5,076 nucleotides of DNA from assembly GCA_002378125.1 (NCBI GenBank), contig DFRF01000216.1, positions 1 to 5,076 on the forward strand. The letters are read 5' to 3'. The DNA is from Rhodospirillaceae bacterium UBA3470 (GTDB lineage: Bacteria > Pseudomonadota > Alphaproteobacteria > Rhodospirillales > Casp-alpha2). A program made the position numbers and the translations under genes. Below the pieces are notes generated by a model. The model was not told where the DNA came from. It was given only the letters and a program-made list of their open reading frames with translations, and searched no databases. Positions 1-5,076 of the stretch are shown here, one piece after another (positions within the stretch are counted from its first letter, which is position 1; each line of letters starts with the position of its first letter).

Positions 1-158
1 TGTCCATGACGGAGGTGGTGCTAGGGCCCATCTGGACCTGGCTGTTAATGGGGGAGACGGCGGGCGTTTATACGCTCATCGGCGGCGGTGTCCTGCTCAG
101 CGCCATCGCCGCAAATGCCTTGACGGGATTAAGGCGGAAACCAACACCTATATTTTAG
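1..158 (+). CDS. EamA/DMT-family transporter, C-terminal fragment
   Basis: Only the last 51 codons lie in the window, read from position 3 to the TAG at 156-158; the start is outside. The fragment contains a V-L-G-P-I-W-T-W-L-L-M-G-E block followed by a glycine-rich hydrophobic helix (L-I-G-G-G-V-L-L-S-A-I-A) and a short basic tail (LRRKP). That is the typical end of EamA-domain drug/metabolite transporters: the ninth helix ending in a conserved Glu, a short loop, then the tenth helix starting with I-G-G. By family knowledge these are 10-helix inner-membrane permeases moving metabolites or amino-acid-like compounds; the substrate cannot be inferred here. It converges on the MFS gene, and the two stop codons overlap within 155-158. 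The family call is fairly secure despite the short length. Confidence 0.8.
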   Translation, partial: SMTEVVLGPIWTWLLMGETAGVYTLIGGGVLLSAIAANALTGLRRKPTPIF

Positions 159-1423
159 GTGCCGGTCGCCGCATTGGGGGGATGGGGGCTACGAAGTTCC
201 CGCCAGATCAGTCCGATCAACACCATGGGAACGGCCCCTTCGATGGCGACAATGGAGAGCGCCGTCGATGCGCCGAACCATTCCGCCATGAGGCCGATGT
301 TGGCGAACCCAATCAGACCGGATCCGATACAGATGGTAATCAGTCCCAAAAGCCGTCCACGCATCTCCGACGGCGACGCCAGATAGGTCAGCGTCGACTG
401 CATGGTCGAGAAGCAGGCCCCGGCGAAACCTGCTCCAATGAGGCCAAGGACTAAGGTTGTGAGCCCGGGAAATTGGCCCATGGTGAAGATGATTGCCAAC
501 AGGGCGCAGACGCCAGAGAAATAAATCTTGCGGTAGAAGGATGGTTGCACAAAGCGTGCGATCGTCAGTGCCCCGATGAGGGCGCTACCGCCCTCCAAAG
601 CGCTGATTATGCCGACCAGGCTCGGCGACAATGCCAGCTCTTCCTTTCCGATGACCGGCACCATGGATAGCATGGGAAAACCCCAGATATTGAACACCAC
701 CGTGACACCAAGGATGCAAAGCACTTCCCGGTTTCTCGAGGCATACCGTATCGCTTGCCAAGCTCCGGTGAAGGGCGCCAGAGGATCAAAGTCGGCCACT
801 GCTGGCGCTTCTTTGGAACGCCGGACCGACATCATCAAAAACAGAGCCAAGGCGTAGAGACCTGCGGCAATGGCAAAAATACCAACGCCGCCGATCCATT
901 GATAGACCGCGCCGCCCAGAAGTGGTCCGATTAGGCGGGACCCGTTGGAGGTGGCCGTGTCTGTGGCCATGGCGCGTCCGATACGTTCCAGCCCCGCGAT
1001 CTCACCAATTAGCTTGCGCCGGAGCGGCTGGTCCGAGGCCCAGAAAATCCCCGAGAGAAAAACCGAGACCGCGACATGCCAATAATCAGCTATGCCCATC
1101 GCGAATAAGGCTGTCATGCCCAGAGAAGCCAGGCAGGCCACTGCCATGGTTATGCGCAACAGCCGCGCGCTATCCATCATGTCGCCCAGTGCGCCAAGTA
1201 GAGACCCGAACAGCGCCAGTGGTAAGAACCGGAGCAACGCCAACAGCGCCACTAGGAAAGCCGAGTCGGTTACATCGTAGGCAAAAATACCGACGGCCAG
1301 AAATTCCAGCCACCGGACCACGCTGACCAGGATGCCCACGGTCCAGACCGCAAGGAACTGGCGGTCCGAAAAAAGGGAGCCATCGGGAGTATTGGTTTCG
1401 GTCATAACCCGAAAACCTACCAT
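155..1423 (-). CDS. MFS transporter, DHA3/MFS_3 (EntS-like) type
   Basis: This is a 422-residue polytopic membrane protein, the normal size for a 12-helix major facilitator. Hydrophobic segments occur throughout, for example near residues 22-48, 55-80, 90-110, 115-130, 162-200, 235-258, 265-290, 300-345 and 357-408, with a hydrophilic central loop at about 201-230. A motif-A-like loop (GALGDMMDSARLL, residues 77-89) follows helix 2. The S-P-S-E-M-R-G-R-L-L-G-L segment at 350-361 matches the conserved 'RGR' loop of MFS_3 exporters such as EntS. The likely role is proton-driven efflux of a small molecule across the inner membrane; the substrate is unknown. The ATG at 1421-1423 is chosen because GGAGGG (1433-1438 on the complement) lies 9 nt upstream. 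An in-frame ATG at 1403-1405 (MTETNTPDG) is the alternative. Codons further upstream would run into the divergent FAH-fold gene and look non-coding. The gene is divergent from the FAH-fold gene, with 98 bp between the starts. Confidence 0.88.
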   Translation of the reverse strand: MVGFRVMTETNTPDGSLFSDRQFLAVWTVGILVSVVRWLEFLAVGIFAYDVTDSAFLVALLALLRFLPLALFGSLLGALGDMMDSARLLRITMAVACLASLGMTALFAMGIADYWHVAVSVFLSGIFWASDQPLRRKLIGEIAGLERIGRAMATDTATSNGSRLIGPLLGGAVYQWIGGVGIFAIAAGLYALALFLMMSVRRSKEAPAVADFDPLAPFTGAWQAIRYASRNREVLCILGVTVVFNIWGFPMLSMVPVIGKEELALSPSLVGIISALEGGSALIGALTIARFVQPSFYRKIYFSGVCALLAIIFTMGQFPGLTTLVLGLIGAGFAGACFSTMQSTLTYLASPSEMRGRLLGLITICIGSGLIGFANIGLMAEWFGASTALSIVAIEGAVPMVLIGLIWRELRSPHPPNAATGT

Positions 1424-1521
1424 TCGCCCCCACCCTCCGCGATGCTTTTCGCCGCCCGCTTGCCAGCAAATGGCATTCGGTCTAAAGACGAAGGCGGACG
1501 CCAGCCAGGGGAAGGAACAAC
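1424..1521. promoter_or_regulatory. divergent promoter/operator region with TGCCA-N5-TGGCA dyad
   Basis: These 98 bp separate the divergent starts of the MFS exporter and the FAH-fold enzyme. On the + strand, TTGCCA (1460-1465) is followed after 17 nt by TAAAGA (1483-1488). This is a plausible but weak sigma70-type promoter for the FAH-fold gene: a good -35, a poor -10. A perfect 5-bp inverted repeat, TGCCA-gcaaa-TGGCA (1461-1475), overlaps the proposed -35 and could be a repressor or activator site. Both genes have Shine-Dalgarno sequences here: AAGGA at 1512-1516, 5 nt before the FAH-fold ATG, and GGAGGG (complement of 1433-1438) before the MFS ATG. Regulator identity and promoter activity are inferred, not shown. 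Confidence 0.4.
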
Positions 1522-2700
1522 ATGGTCGATTTCTTGCCGAAGGATCACCACAAGGCGACATTGGTCGGCCGCGCCTATCTTCCGGGCGCTAAGGGCCCGG
1601 CCGTGGTCACCATCGCCGACGGACGGGTGATCGACATCACGTCATCGGATGCGCCGACCGTGCGAGATGTCTGCGAACAGGCGAACCCAGTGAATTATGT
1701 GCGTTTCGCCAAGGATGGCGGGGTTGATATTGGGGATGTAGAAACTATTCGCACGAATTCATGGGAAGGCGAACGCGACCCTTTGAAACCCTGGTTTCTG
1801 GCGCCGGCCGACCTGCATGCCTTGAAGGCGTCTGGCGTGACCTTTGTCGCGAGCCTGCTGGAACGCGTGATCGAGGAACAAGCTCGCGGGGCACCGGAGA
1901 AGGCTGCCTCCATCCGCGCTGATATCGATCAGCTCATTGGCCAAGATCTCTCCAAGCTGAAACCCGGCTCCACGGAGGCCGAACAAGTTAAGGAACGCCT
2001 CATCAAACGCGGCGTGTGGTCTCAATATTTGGAGGTCGGCATCGGCCCCTACGCGGAAATCTTCACTAAGGCGCAGCCCCTGTCGGCCGTGGGTGCGGGC
2101 GCGCATATCGGCATCTTGCCGGATTCCATTTGGAACAATCCGGAACCGGAGATTGCCTTGGTGGTTGCCAGCTCAGGGCGGTGCATCGGCGCGACACTAG
2201 GCAACGACGTCAATCTGCGCGACATGGAGGGCCGGTCGGCACTCTTGCTGGGTAAGGCTAAGGACAACAACGCTAGCTGCGCCGTTGGACCCTTTGTGCG
2301 CCTGTTTGACGCGGGCTATACTATGGACGACGTGCGTGTGTCCGATATCGCGCTGACAGTAGAAGGCGTCGATAATTTCGTTCTGGAAGGATCCAGTTCC
2401 ATCTCCCAGATCAGCCGAGATCCTGAGGAATTGATTGCAGCCACTATCAGCGACAATCATCAATACCCAGATGGGCTCCTGTTGATGCTAGGCACTATGT
2501 TCGCGCCAATCCAAGACCGCGACGTCGAAGGCGAAGGCTTCACTCACAAGGCGGGCGACGTGGTAACCATCGCCAACGACCGTCTGGGCGCCTTGGTCAA
2601 CACGGTGCACCATTGTTCCGACTGCGCGCCTTGGGCCTTTGGGGCCGCCGATCTGATGCGGAACCTAGCCGGAAGAGGGTTGTTGTTGCCAACGGCCTGA
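1522..2700 (+). CDS. FAH-family enzyme, 2-keto-3-deoxy-pentonate dehydratase-like (AraD/XylX type)
   Basis: This is a 392-residue soluble protein with no signal peptide. The C-terminal half carries the fumarylacetoacetate hydrolase fold. A W-N-N-P-E-P-E segment gives Glu208 and Glu210, and G-N-D gives Asp229, which match the E-x-E...D metal-binding triad. Lys247 in the GKAKDNN segment sits where FAH-fold enzymes have their catalytic Lys. The G-T-M-F-A-P motif (324-329) and E-G-F-T-H-K-A-G-D (338-346) are typical late FAH motifs. The N-terminal part (L-P-K-D-H, L-V-G-R, then A-P-T-V-R-D) and the length of about 390 aa fit the subgroup containing XylX and AraD-type 2-keto-3-deoxy-pentonate dehydratases. 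In that case it would dehydrate a 2-keto-3-deoxy sugar acid toward 2-oxoglutarate semialdehyde. No other pentose-pathway gene is visible, so another 2-keto-acid substrate (hydrolysis or decarboxylation) is possible. The ATG has a good Shine-Dalgarno (AAGGA, 5-nt spacing). It is probably cotranscribed with the downstream M20 gene. Confidence 0.87.
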   Translation: MVDFLPKDHHKATLVGRAYLPGAKGPAVVTIADGRVIDITSSDAPTVRDVCEQANPVNYVRFAKDGGVDIGDVETIRTNSWEGERDPLKPWFLAPADLHALKASGVTFVASLLERVIEEQARGAPEKAASIRADIDQLIGQDLSKLKPGSTEAEQVKERLIKRGVWSQYLEVGIGPYAEIFTKAQPLSAVGAGAHIGILPDSIWNNPEPEIALVVASSGRCIGATLGNDVNLRDMEGRSALLLGKAKDNNASCAVGPFVRLFDAGYTMDDVRVSDIALTVEGVDNFVLEGSSSISQISRDPEELIAATISDNHQYPDGLLLMLGTMFAPIQDRDVEGEGFTHKAGDVVTIANDRLGALVNTVHHCSDCAPWAFGAADLMRNLAGRGLLLPTA

Positions 2701-2721
2701 TCATCGGGAGTGGCCGGGCAG

Positions 2722-2859
2722 ATGGTCAGTGCAGACGTGGTCAAGGCGTTTGTCTCCTTAAGCATCGGGAGTATGGTGGACGGTGCTATGAAGCGCGATC
2801 GCGATACGCATAGAAAGCTGGCGGCCGGGAAATCGGGTCGGCCAGAGGCAGGGACGTGA
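2722..2859 (+). CDS. possible 45-aa small ORF between the FAH-fold and M20 genes
   Basis: The 155-bp gap after the FAH-fold stop is almost filled by an ATG-initiated frame of 45 codons that begins M-V-S-A-D-V-V-K-A-F-V and ends R-P-E-A-G-T. It starts 21 nt after the upstream stop. Its TGA (2857-2859) overlaps the GTG (2856-2858) proposed for the M20 gene in a GTGA arrangement typical of translational coupling. A GGGAG (2706-2710) lies 11 nt upstream, rather far for a Shine-Dalgarno. The N-terminal half is mildly hydrophobic and the C-terminal half strongly basic (K-R-D-R-D-T-H-R-K). Third codon positions are moderately GC-rich, but it uses TTA and AGA. I recognise no family. It could equally be a non-coding spacer or a leader that opens the M20 start. 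Confidence 0.25.
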   Translation: MVSADVVKAFVSLSIGSMVDGAMKRDRDTHRKLAAGKSGRPEAGT

Positions 2860-4016
2860 AAAGGAAGAATAACGTGAACGAGACGGTCAATAACCAGCCT
2901 GTCGTAGACGGTGAAGAGATTTTGGACGGCGTGCTGCGCTGGGTCGACGTGGAAAGCCCGAGTCATGACCCAGACGCGGTCAACCACATGGCGGACCATG
3001 TGGAAGAGGGGCTCGCGATGATCGGCATGAAGGTCGAACGCACGCTGGGCCGGGACGGTTACGGGGATATTCTAAAGGCGCGCACCCCCTGGGGTGAAGG
3101 GCCGGGTATCCTTGTGCTCTCGCACATCGACACCGTACACGCCTTGGGCACCAAGGATGGGGCCAACCCCATTCGCCGCGAAGGAGACAAGGTTTACGGG
3201 CCGGGCATCTACGACATGAAGGCGGGCGCTTATATCGCCTTCTACGCCATACGCCACATCATCCGCCAGGGCAAAGAGACACCGTTGCCGTTGACCTTTA
3301 TGTACATCCCGGAAGAGGAAGTAGGCAGCCCCACGTCGCGGGACATGATCATCGAGGAGGCGAAGAAGAACAAATATGTGCTGGTCACCGAACCGGCTCG
3401 CGAAGGTGGCAAGATCGTCACCGCGCGAAACGGCCGGCTGGAATACGAGATTTCGGTGACGGGCCGGCCCTCGCATGCCGGTGCGCGCCACATGGACGGC
3501 CGCAACGCCATCAAGGAGATGGCGCATCAGATCATCAAGCTGGAGGGGCTAACGGATTACGACCGGAGCTTGACCTGTTCGGTAGGCACTATCACCGGTG
3601 GTACCATGACCAACGTAGTCCCGTCCGAGTGTTCGGTGACCGTCGACATTCGCGTGCCCGACATGGAGACCGCTGAGGAGGTGATGGCCATCGTCGAGGG
3701 ACTGGAACCCGTCGACCCAGATTGTTCGATCACCGTCACCGGCGGCGTCGATCGCCCGCCGTACGACAAGTTCGAAGGCATCGCGGTCCTGTTCGAACAC
3801 GCCAAAAAAGTCGCCGCCAAAATCGGGTTTGAACTTCAGGACCTGAAGACGGGCGGCGGTTCGGACGGTAACTTCACCGGTGCTTTGGGCATACCTACGC
3901 TGGATGGGTTGGGTGCCGATGGGCACGGGGCACACAGTTTTGATGAATACATCTATTTCTCGTCGTTGGAGGAACGGACTAAGCTGATGATCGGGCTCAT
4001 GAATACGCTGGAATAG
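2856..4016 (+). CDS. M20 family metallopeptidase (carboxypeptidase G2-like)
   Basis: This is a 386-residue cytoplasmic zinc hydrolase with all expected M20 residues. His90 and Asp92 are in S-H-I-D-T-V-H, the bridging Asp120 is in G-I-Y-D-M-K-A-G, and the general base Glu154 and ligand Glu155 are in P-E-E-E-V-G-S. Glu179 is in V-T-E-P-A and His360 in G-A-H-S. The lid/dimerisation domain lies between about residues 190 and 305, with the conserved R-P-S-H-A-G (204-209) and N-V-V-P (253-256). Spacing of the ligands matches carboxypeptidase G2 and ArgE/DapE-like enzymes. The expected reaction is hydrolysis of a C-terminal or N-acyl amino-acid amide bond; substrate unknown. No signal peptide is seen. 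Two GTG starts compete: 2856 (GAGG 7 nt upstream, GTGA overlap with the small ORF) and 2874 (AAGGAAG with 6-nt spacing, giving 380 aa). The gene lies 155 bp after the FAH-fold gene on the same strand, so an operon is likely. Confidence 0.9.
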   Translation: MKRKNNVNETVNNQPVVDGEEILDGVLRWVDVESPSHDPDAVNHMADHVEEGLAMIGMKVERTLGRDGYGDILKARTPWGEGPGILVLSHIDTVHALGTKDGANPIRREGDKVYGPGIYDMKAGAYIAFYAIRHIIRQGKETPLPLTFMYIPEEEVGSPTSRDMIIEEAKKNKYVLVTEPAREGGKIVTARNGRLEYEISVTGRPSHAGARHMDGRNAIKEMAHQIIKLEGLTDYDRSLTCSVGTITGGTMTNVVPSECSVTVDIRVPDMETAEEVMAIVEGLEPVDPDCSITVTGGVDRPPYDKFEGIAVLFEHAKKVAAKIGFELQDLKTGGGSDGNFTGALGIPTLDGLGADGHGAHSFDEYIYFSSLEERTKLMIGLMNTLE

Positions 4017-4319
4017 CCGGTTCGGAAATCCCGTTTTGTGGATCATCGGCTTCGGGGTCGACTTCTCATCGGAATCCCCGCCGTTTTGTGGATGCTCATG
4101 TTAGCCTTCTTTGAAAAGCTCTTCCACGAGGATTAGTCGTCTGTCCTCACTGATATGACCGAAGCCTTTAGAATTACCGGTCCCCAACCTATGAAAATGA
4201 AGACTTGAGTTGAACGGACCGCGATCCTTTAGAAGGACGGTATGGTTCTGCACCCAGTTTATTAGCGGCGCAGATTGAATCCATTTTCTTGTTTTTATGA
4301 AGGGTTGGCTGCAGGCATA
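4017..4319. other. non-coding gap between convergent M20 and ptsN genes
   Basis: About 300 bp lie between the M20 stop and the ptsN stop, with no credible gene. It is visibly more AT-rich than its neighbours. It holds an imperfect direct repeat (listed separately) and weak stem candidates: CGGGG/CCCCG (4053-4057 with 4076-4080, long loop, followed by ccgTTTTg), GAGGA/TCCTC (4128-4132 with 4144-4148) and TCCTT-tag-AAGGA (4225-4237). None is a classic stem plus T-tract terminator for either strand. A T-rich run at about 4282-4297 has no GC stem directly before it. The longest start-to-stop frames on the + strand here are trivial (for example 14 codons from 4092). Confidence 0.6.
4022..4093 (+). 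repeat. imperfect direct repeat, two units 50 bp apart
   Basis: The 13-mer ccgttttgtggat occurs at 4031-4043 and again at 4081-4093, exactly 50 bp apart. The similarity extends to the left: tcggaaatc before copy 1 (4022-4030) and tcggaatccccg before copy 2 (4069-4080). The units are therefore about 22 and 25 bp and differ by a 3-bp insertion and small changes. They begin 6 bp after the M20 stop codon. The function is unknown. A local duplication, a duplicated 3'-end processing or termination element, or remnants of a dispersed intergenic repeat are all possible. Confidence 0.6.
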
Positions 4320-4784
4320 TTAGGCAGCTTGGTGTTCGACACTGCCAGTCAGGATGGCGTAGAGCGCATCACTCGTATCCGTACCGCGTAGCTTTTCGCA
4401 AATGCTATGATCCCGTAGTACGCGGGAAACCTTGGCCAAGGCTTTGAGATGATCAGCCCCGGCAGATTCTGGCGCCAACAATAGGAAAATCAGGTCTACA
4501 GGGCGTTCGTCGATGGACTGGAAGTCAACGGGTTGCTCGAGTCGCGCAAAATGGCCATGGAGGCGGTTCAGTTCCGGGAGCTTGCCATGGGGAATCGCTA
4601 TCCCGTTGCCGACGCCGGTCGTCCCTAGTCGCTCACGTTCCATGAGCACGTCAAAAATGGCCCGCTCATGCAAGCCGGTCGCATCAGCGGCGCGACGCGA
4701 TAAATCTTGAAGGACTTGTTTCTTACTGGTCGCCTTTAGATTGGCGATGACTACGTCTGATGAGATGAGATCGTTGATCTCCAT
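4320..4784 (-). CDS. ptsN: nitrogen-regulatory phosphotransferase protein EIIA(Ntr), PtsN
   Basis: The 154-residue product is the usual length for PtsN and aligns end to end with the PTS EIIA type-2 domain. It opens M-E-I-N-D-L-I and continues with the helix K-K-Q-V-L-Q-D-L, then G-T-T-G-V-G-N-G-I-A-I-P-H-G-K. His66 in I-P-H-G-K is the expected phosphorylation site. The C-terminal block includes D-H-L-K-A-L-A-K-V-S-R-V-L-R-D. PtsN receives phosphate from EI(Ntr) through NPr/HPr and regulates potassium transport, nitrogen and carbon metabolism, and sensor kinases by protein contact; it does not transport sugar. The ATG at 4782-4784 is chosen because of family length and an AGGTGA 5 nt upstream. 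A GTG three codons earlier (4793) is possible. It lies 35 bp downstream of hpf on the same strand, the standard alphaproteobacterial arrangement, and is probably cotranscribed with it. No obvious terminator follows. Confidence 0.93.
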   Translation of the reverse strand: MEINDLISSDVVIANLKATSKKQVLQDLSRRAADATGLHERAIFDVLMERERLGTTGVGNGIAIPHGKLPELNRLHGHFARLEQPVDFQSIDERPVDLIFLLLAPESAGADHLKALAKVSRVLRDHSICEKLRGTDTSDALYAILTGSVEHQAA

Positions 4785-4806
4785 ATGCTTCACCTAAGGC
4801 CTCATG

Positions 4807-4869
4807 TTACGCGATCGTTTTATGCTGCGGCAAGGTGTCGGCGGGATCGATCCTGCCAATATTGCCGCG
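4807..4869 (-). pseudogene. out-of-frame relic of the long-HPF C-terminal end
   Basis: In a frame different from the HPF N-domain, the minus strand encodes R-G-N-I-G-R-I-D-P (4869-4843), then a short tail to a TAA at 4807-4809. Long HPF proteins end in D-G-N-I-G-W-I-D-P, so the match is 7 of 8 from G to P, with Trp replaced by Arg (a TGG to AGG change would do it). It sits just where the end of hpf should be, 23 bp before the ptsN ATG. Upstream in this frame the translation looks like a shadow and not HPF. I infer that it is what remains after an out-of-frame deletion of most of the dimerisation domain. Confidence 0.55.
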
Positions 4870-5076
4870 CGGGCAGCGCGTTGTCGACGGTTGGGTTTTT
4901 GGCGTGATGGTTGACCAACTTCCGCTTATAGGGCCGGAGCTGTTTGGCCAACAGGTGCTGAGCGCCGTCGAAAGCGGTGTAGTGGTCTTCTGCCTCGCCG
5001 CCACTTTGAGCGACGAAGCCGCGAGGAGCCCAATCAATGGATATATCTGCGGACATGTCTTGACCATCGCAAGAGA
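4820..5076 (-). CDS. hpf: ribosome hibernation promoting factor HPF/YfiA, 5' partial, C-terminal domain apparently lost
   Basis: The gene runs off the right edge, so its start is not seen. The visible part from 5074 down matches the second half of the HPF/RaiA ribosome-binding domain: a beta strand (S-A-D-I-S-I-D-W-A), then G-E-A-E-D-H-Y-T-A-F-D, then A-K-Q-L-R-P-Y-K-R-K-L-V-N-H-H. This basic helix end is highly typical. HPF binds the 30S decoding region and inactivates ribosomes in stationary phase. Alphaproteobacteria normally carry the long form (about 190 aa), with a C-terminal dimerisation domain ending G-N-I-G-W-I-D-P. Here the frame runs only about 27 more codons after HH and stops at 4820-4822 with an unrelated tail (R-S-R-R-H-L-A-A-A). 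The family's C-terminal signature appears in another frame at 4843-4869. It may be a functional short HPF or a decaying gene. The neighbour ptsN supports the identity. Confidence 0.8.
   Translation of the reverse strand, partial: SCDGQDMSADISIDWAPRGFVAQSGGEAEDHYTAFDGAQHLLAKQLRPYKRKLVNHHAKNPTVDNALPARQYWQDRSRRHLAAA

Noticed and set aside
1471..1488. Sigma54-type promoter starting at TGGCA (1471)
   Set aside because: The required TTGC element at the proper spacing is missing, so the -24/-12 pattern is not met.
1424..1561. N-terminal extension of the MFS gene up to an ATG at 1561
   Set aside because: It would overlap the start of the FAH-fold gene by about 40 bp, and its residues (rich in Cys, Pro, Arg, Trp) look non-coding. 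A good Shine-Dalgarno precedes the ATG at 1423 instead.
1381..2774. The 12-mer catcgggagtat present at 1381-1392 and 2763-2774
   Set aside because: A single short shared word, one copy of which lies inside the MFS coding region. With no extended similarity it is most easily explained by chance.
2818..2845. CTGGC...GCCAG inverted repeat before the M20 start as a terminator
   Set aside because: The stem is only 5 bp with an imperfect interior and no T-tract. It also lies right before a start codon, where an intrinsic terminator would be unexpected.
2544..2999. Antisense frame across the FAH-fold/M20 junction
   Set aside because: It spans two genes and a spacer, shows no recognisable motif, and has no clear ribosome binding site support. 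It is most likely a chance open frame.
3072..4046. Long antisense frames opposite the M20 gene (3072-3527 and 3549-4046)
   Set aside because: They mirror a gene whose complete set of catalytic residues is on the + strand. The antisense translations show no recognisable domain and are typical shadows in GC-rich coding DNA.
4092..4136. A 14-codon + strand frame (MLMLAFFEKLFHED) downstream of the M20 gene
   Set aside because: It is too short, lacks a Shine-Dalgarno sequence (upstream is gccgttttgtgg) and has no supporting context.

Overview
The window reads as ordinary chromosome of a free-living alphaproteobacterium. The best evidence is the minus-strand hpf-ptsN pair at the right end. This is the usual order in alphaproteobacteria, downstream of rpoN, and PtsN has its typical length and active-site motif. 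Base composition looks moderately GC-rich by eye. A genus cannot be assigned from the sequence alone.

Layout, left to right. (1) The last 51 codons of an EamA/DMT-type membrane transporter (+). (2) A complete 12-TM-like MFS exporter of the DHA3/MFS_3 type (-), whose stop codon overlaps that of the EamA gene. (3) A short divergent promoter region (1424-1521) with a TGCCA-N5-TGGCA dyad. (4) A 392-aa fumarylacetoacetate-hydrolase-fold enzyme (+), closest in architecture to 2-keto-3-deoxy-pentonate dehydratases. (5) A possible 45-codon small ORF, then an M20 (carboxypeptidase G2-like) metallopeptidase (+), probably in the same transcript. (6) A non-coding convergent gap of about 300 bp with an imperfect direct repeat. 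(7) ptsN (-), and upstream of it the 3' part of hpf (-), cut by the window edge.

How the genes may work together. The FAH-fold enzyme and the M20 hydrolase form a likely two- or three-cistron catabolic unit: hydrolysis of an amide or peptide-like substrate plus turnover of a 2-keto acid. A divergent exporter shares its control region. The substrate cannot be read from the sequence. HPF and PtsN belong to a separate housekeeping module (ribosome hibernation and the nitrogen phosphotransferase system).

The most notable observation is in hpf. The N-terminal ribosome-binding domain runs into an early stop. A relic of the normal C-terminal end of long HPF (G-N-I-G-R-I-D-P, normally GNIGWIDP) lies just downstream in a different frame. 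This suggests an out-of-frame deletion that removed the dimerisation domain. No mobile element, CRISPR array, tRNA or rRNA was seen.
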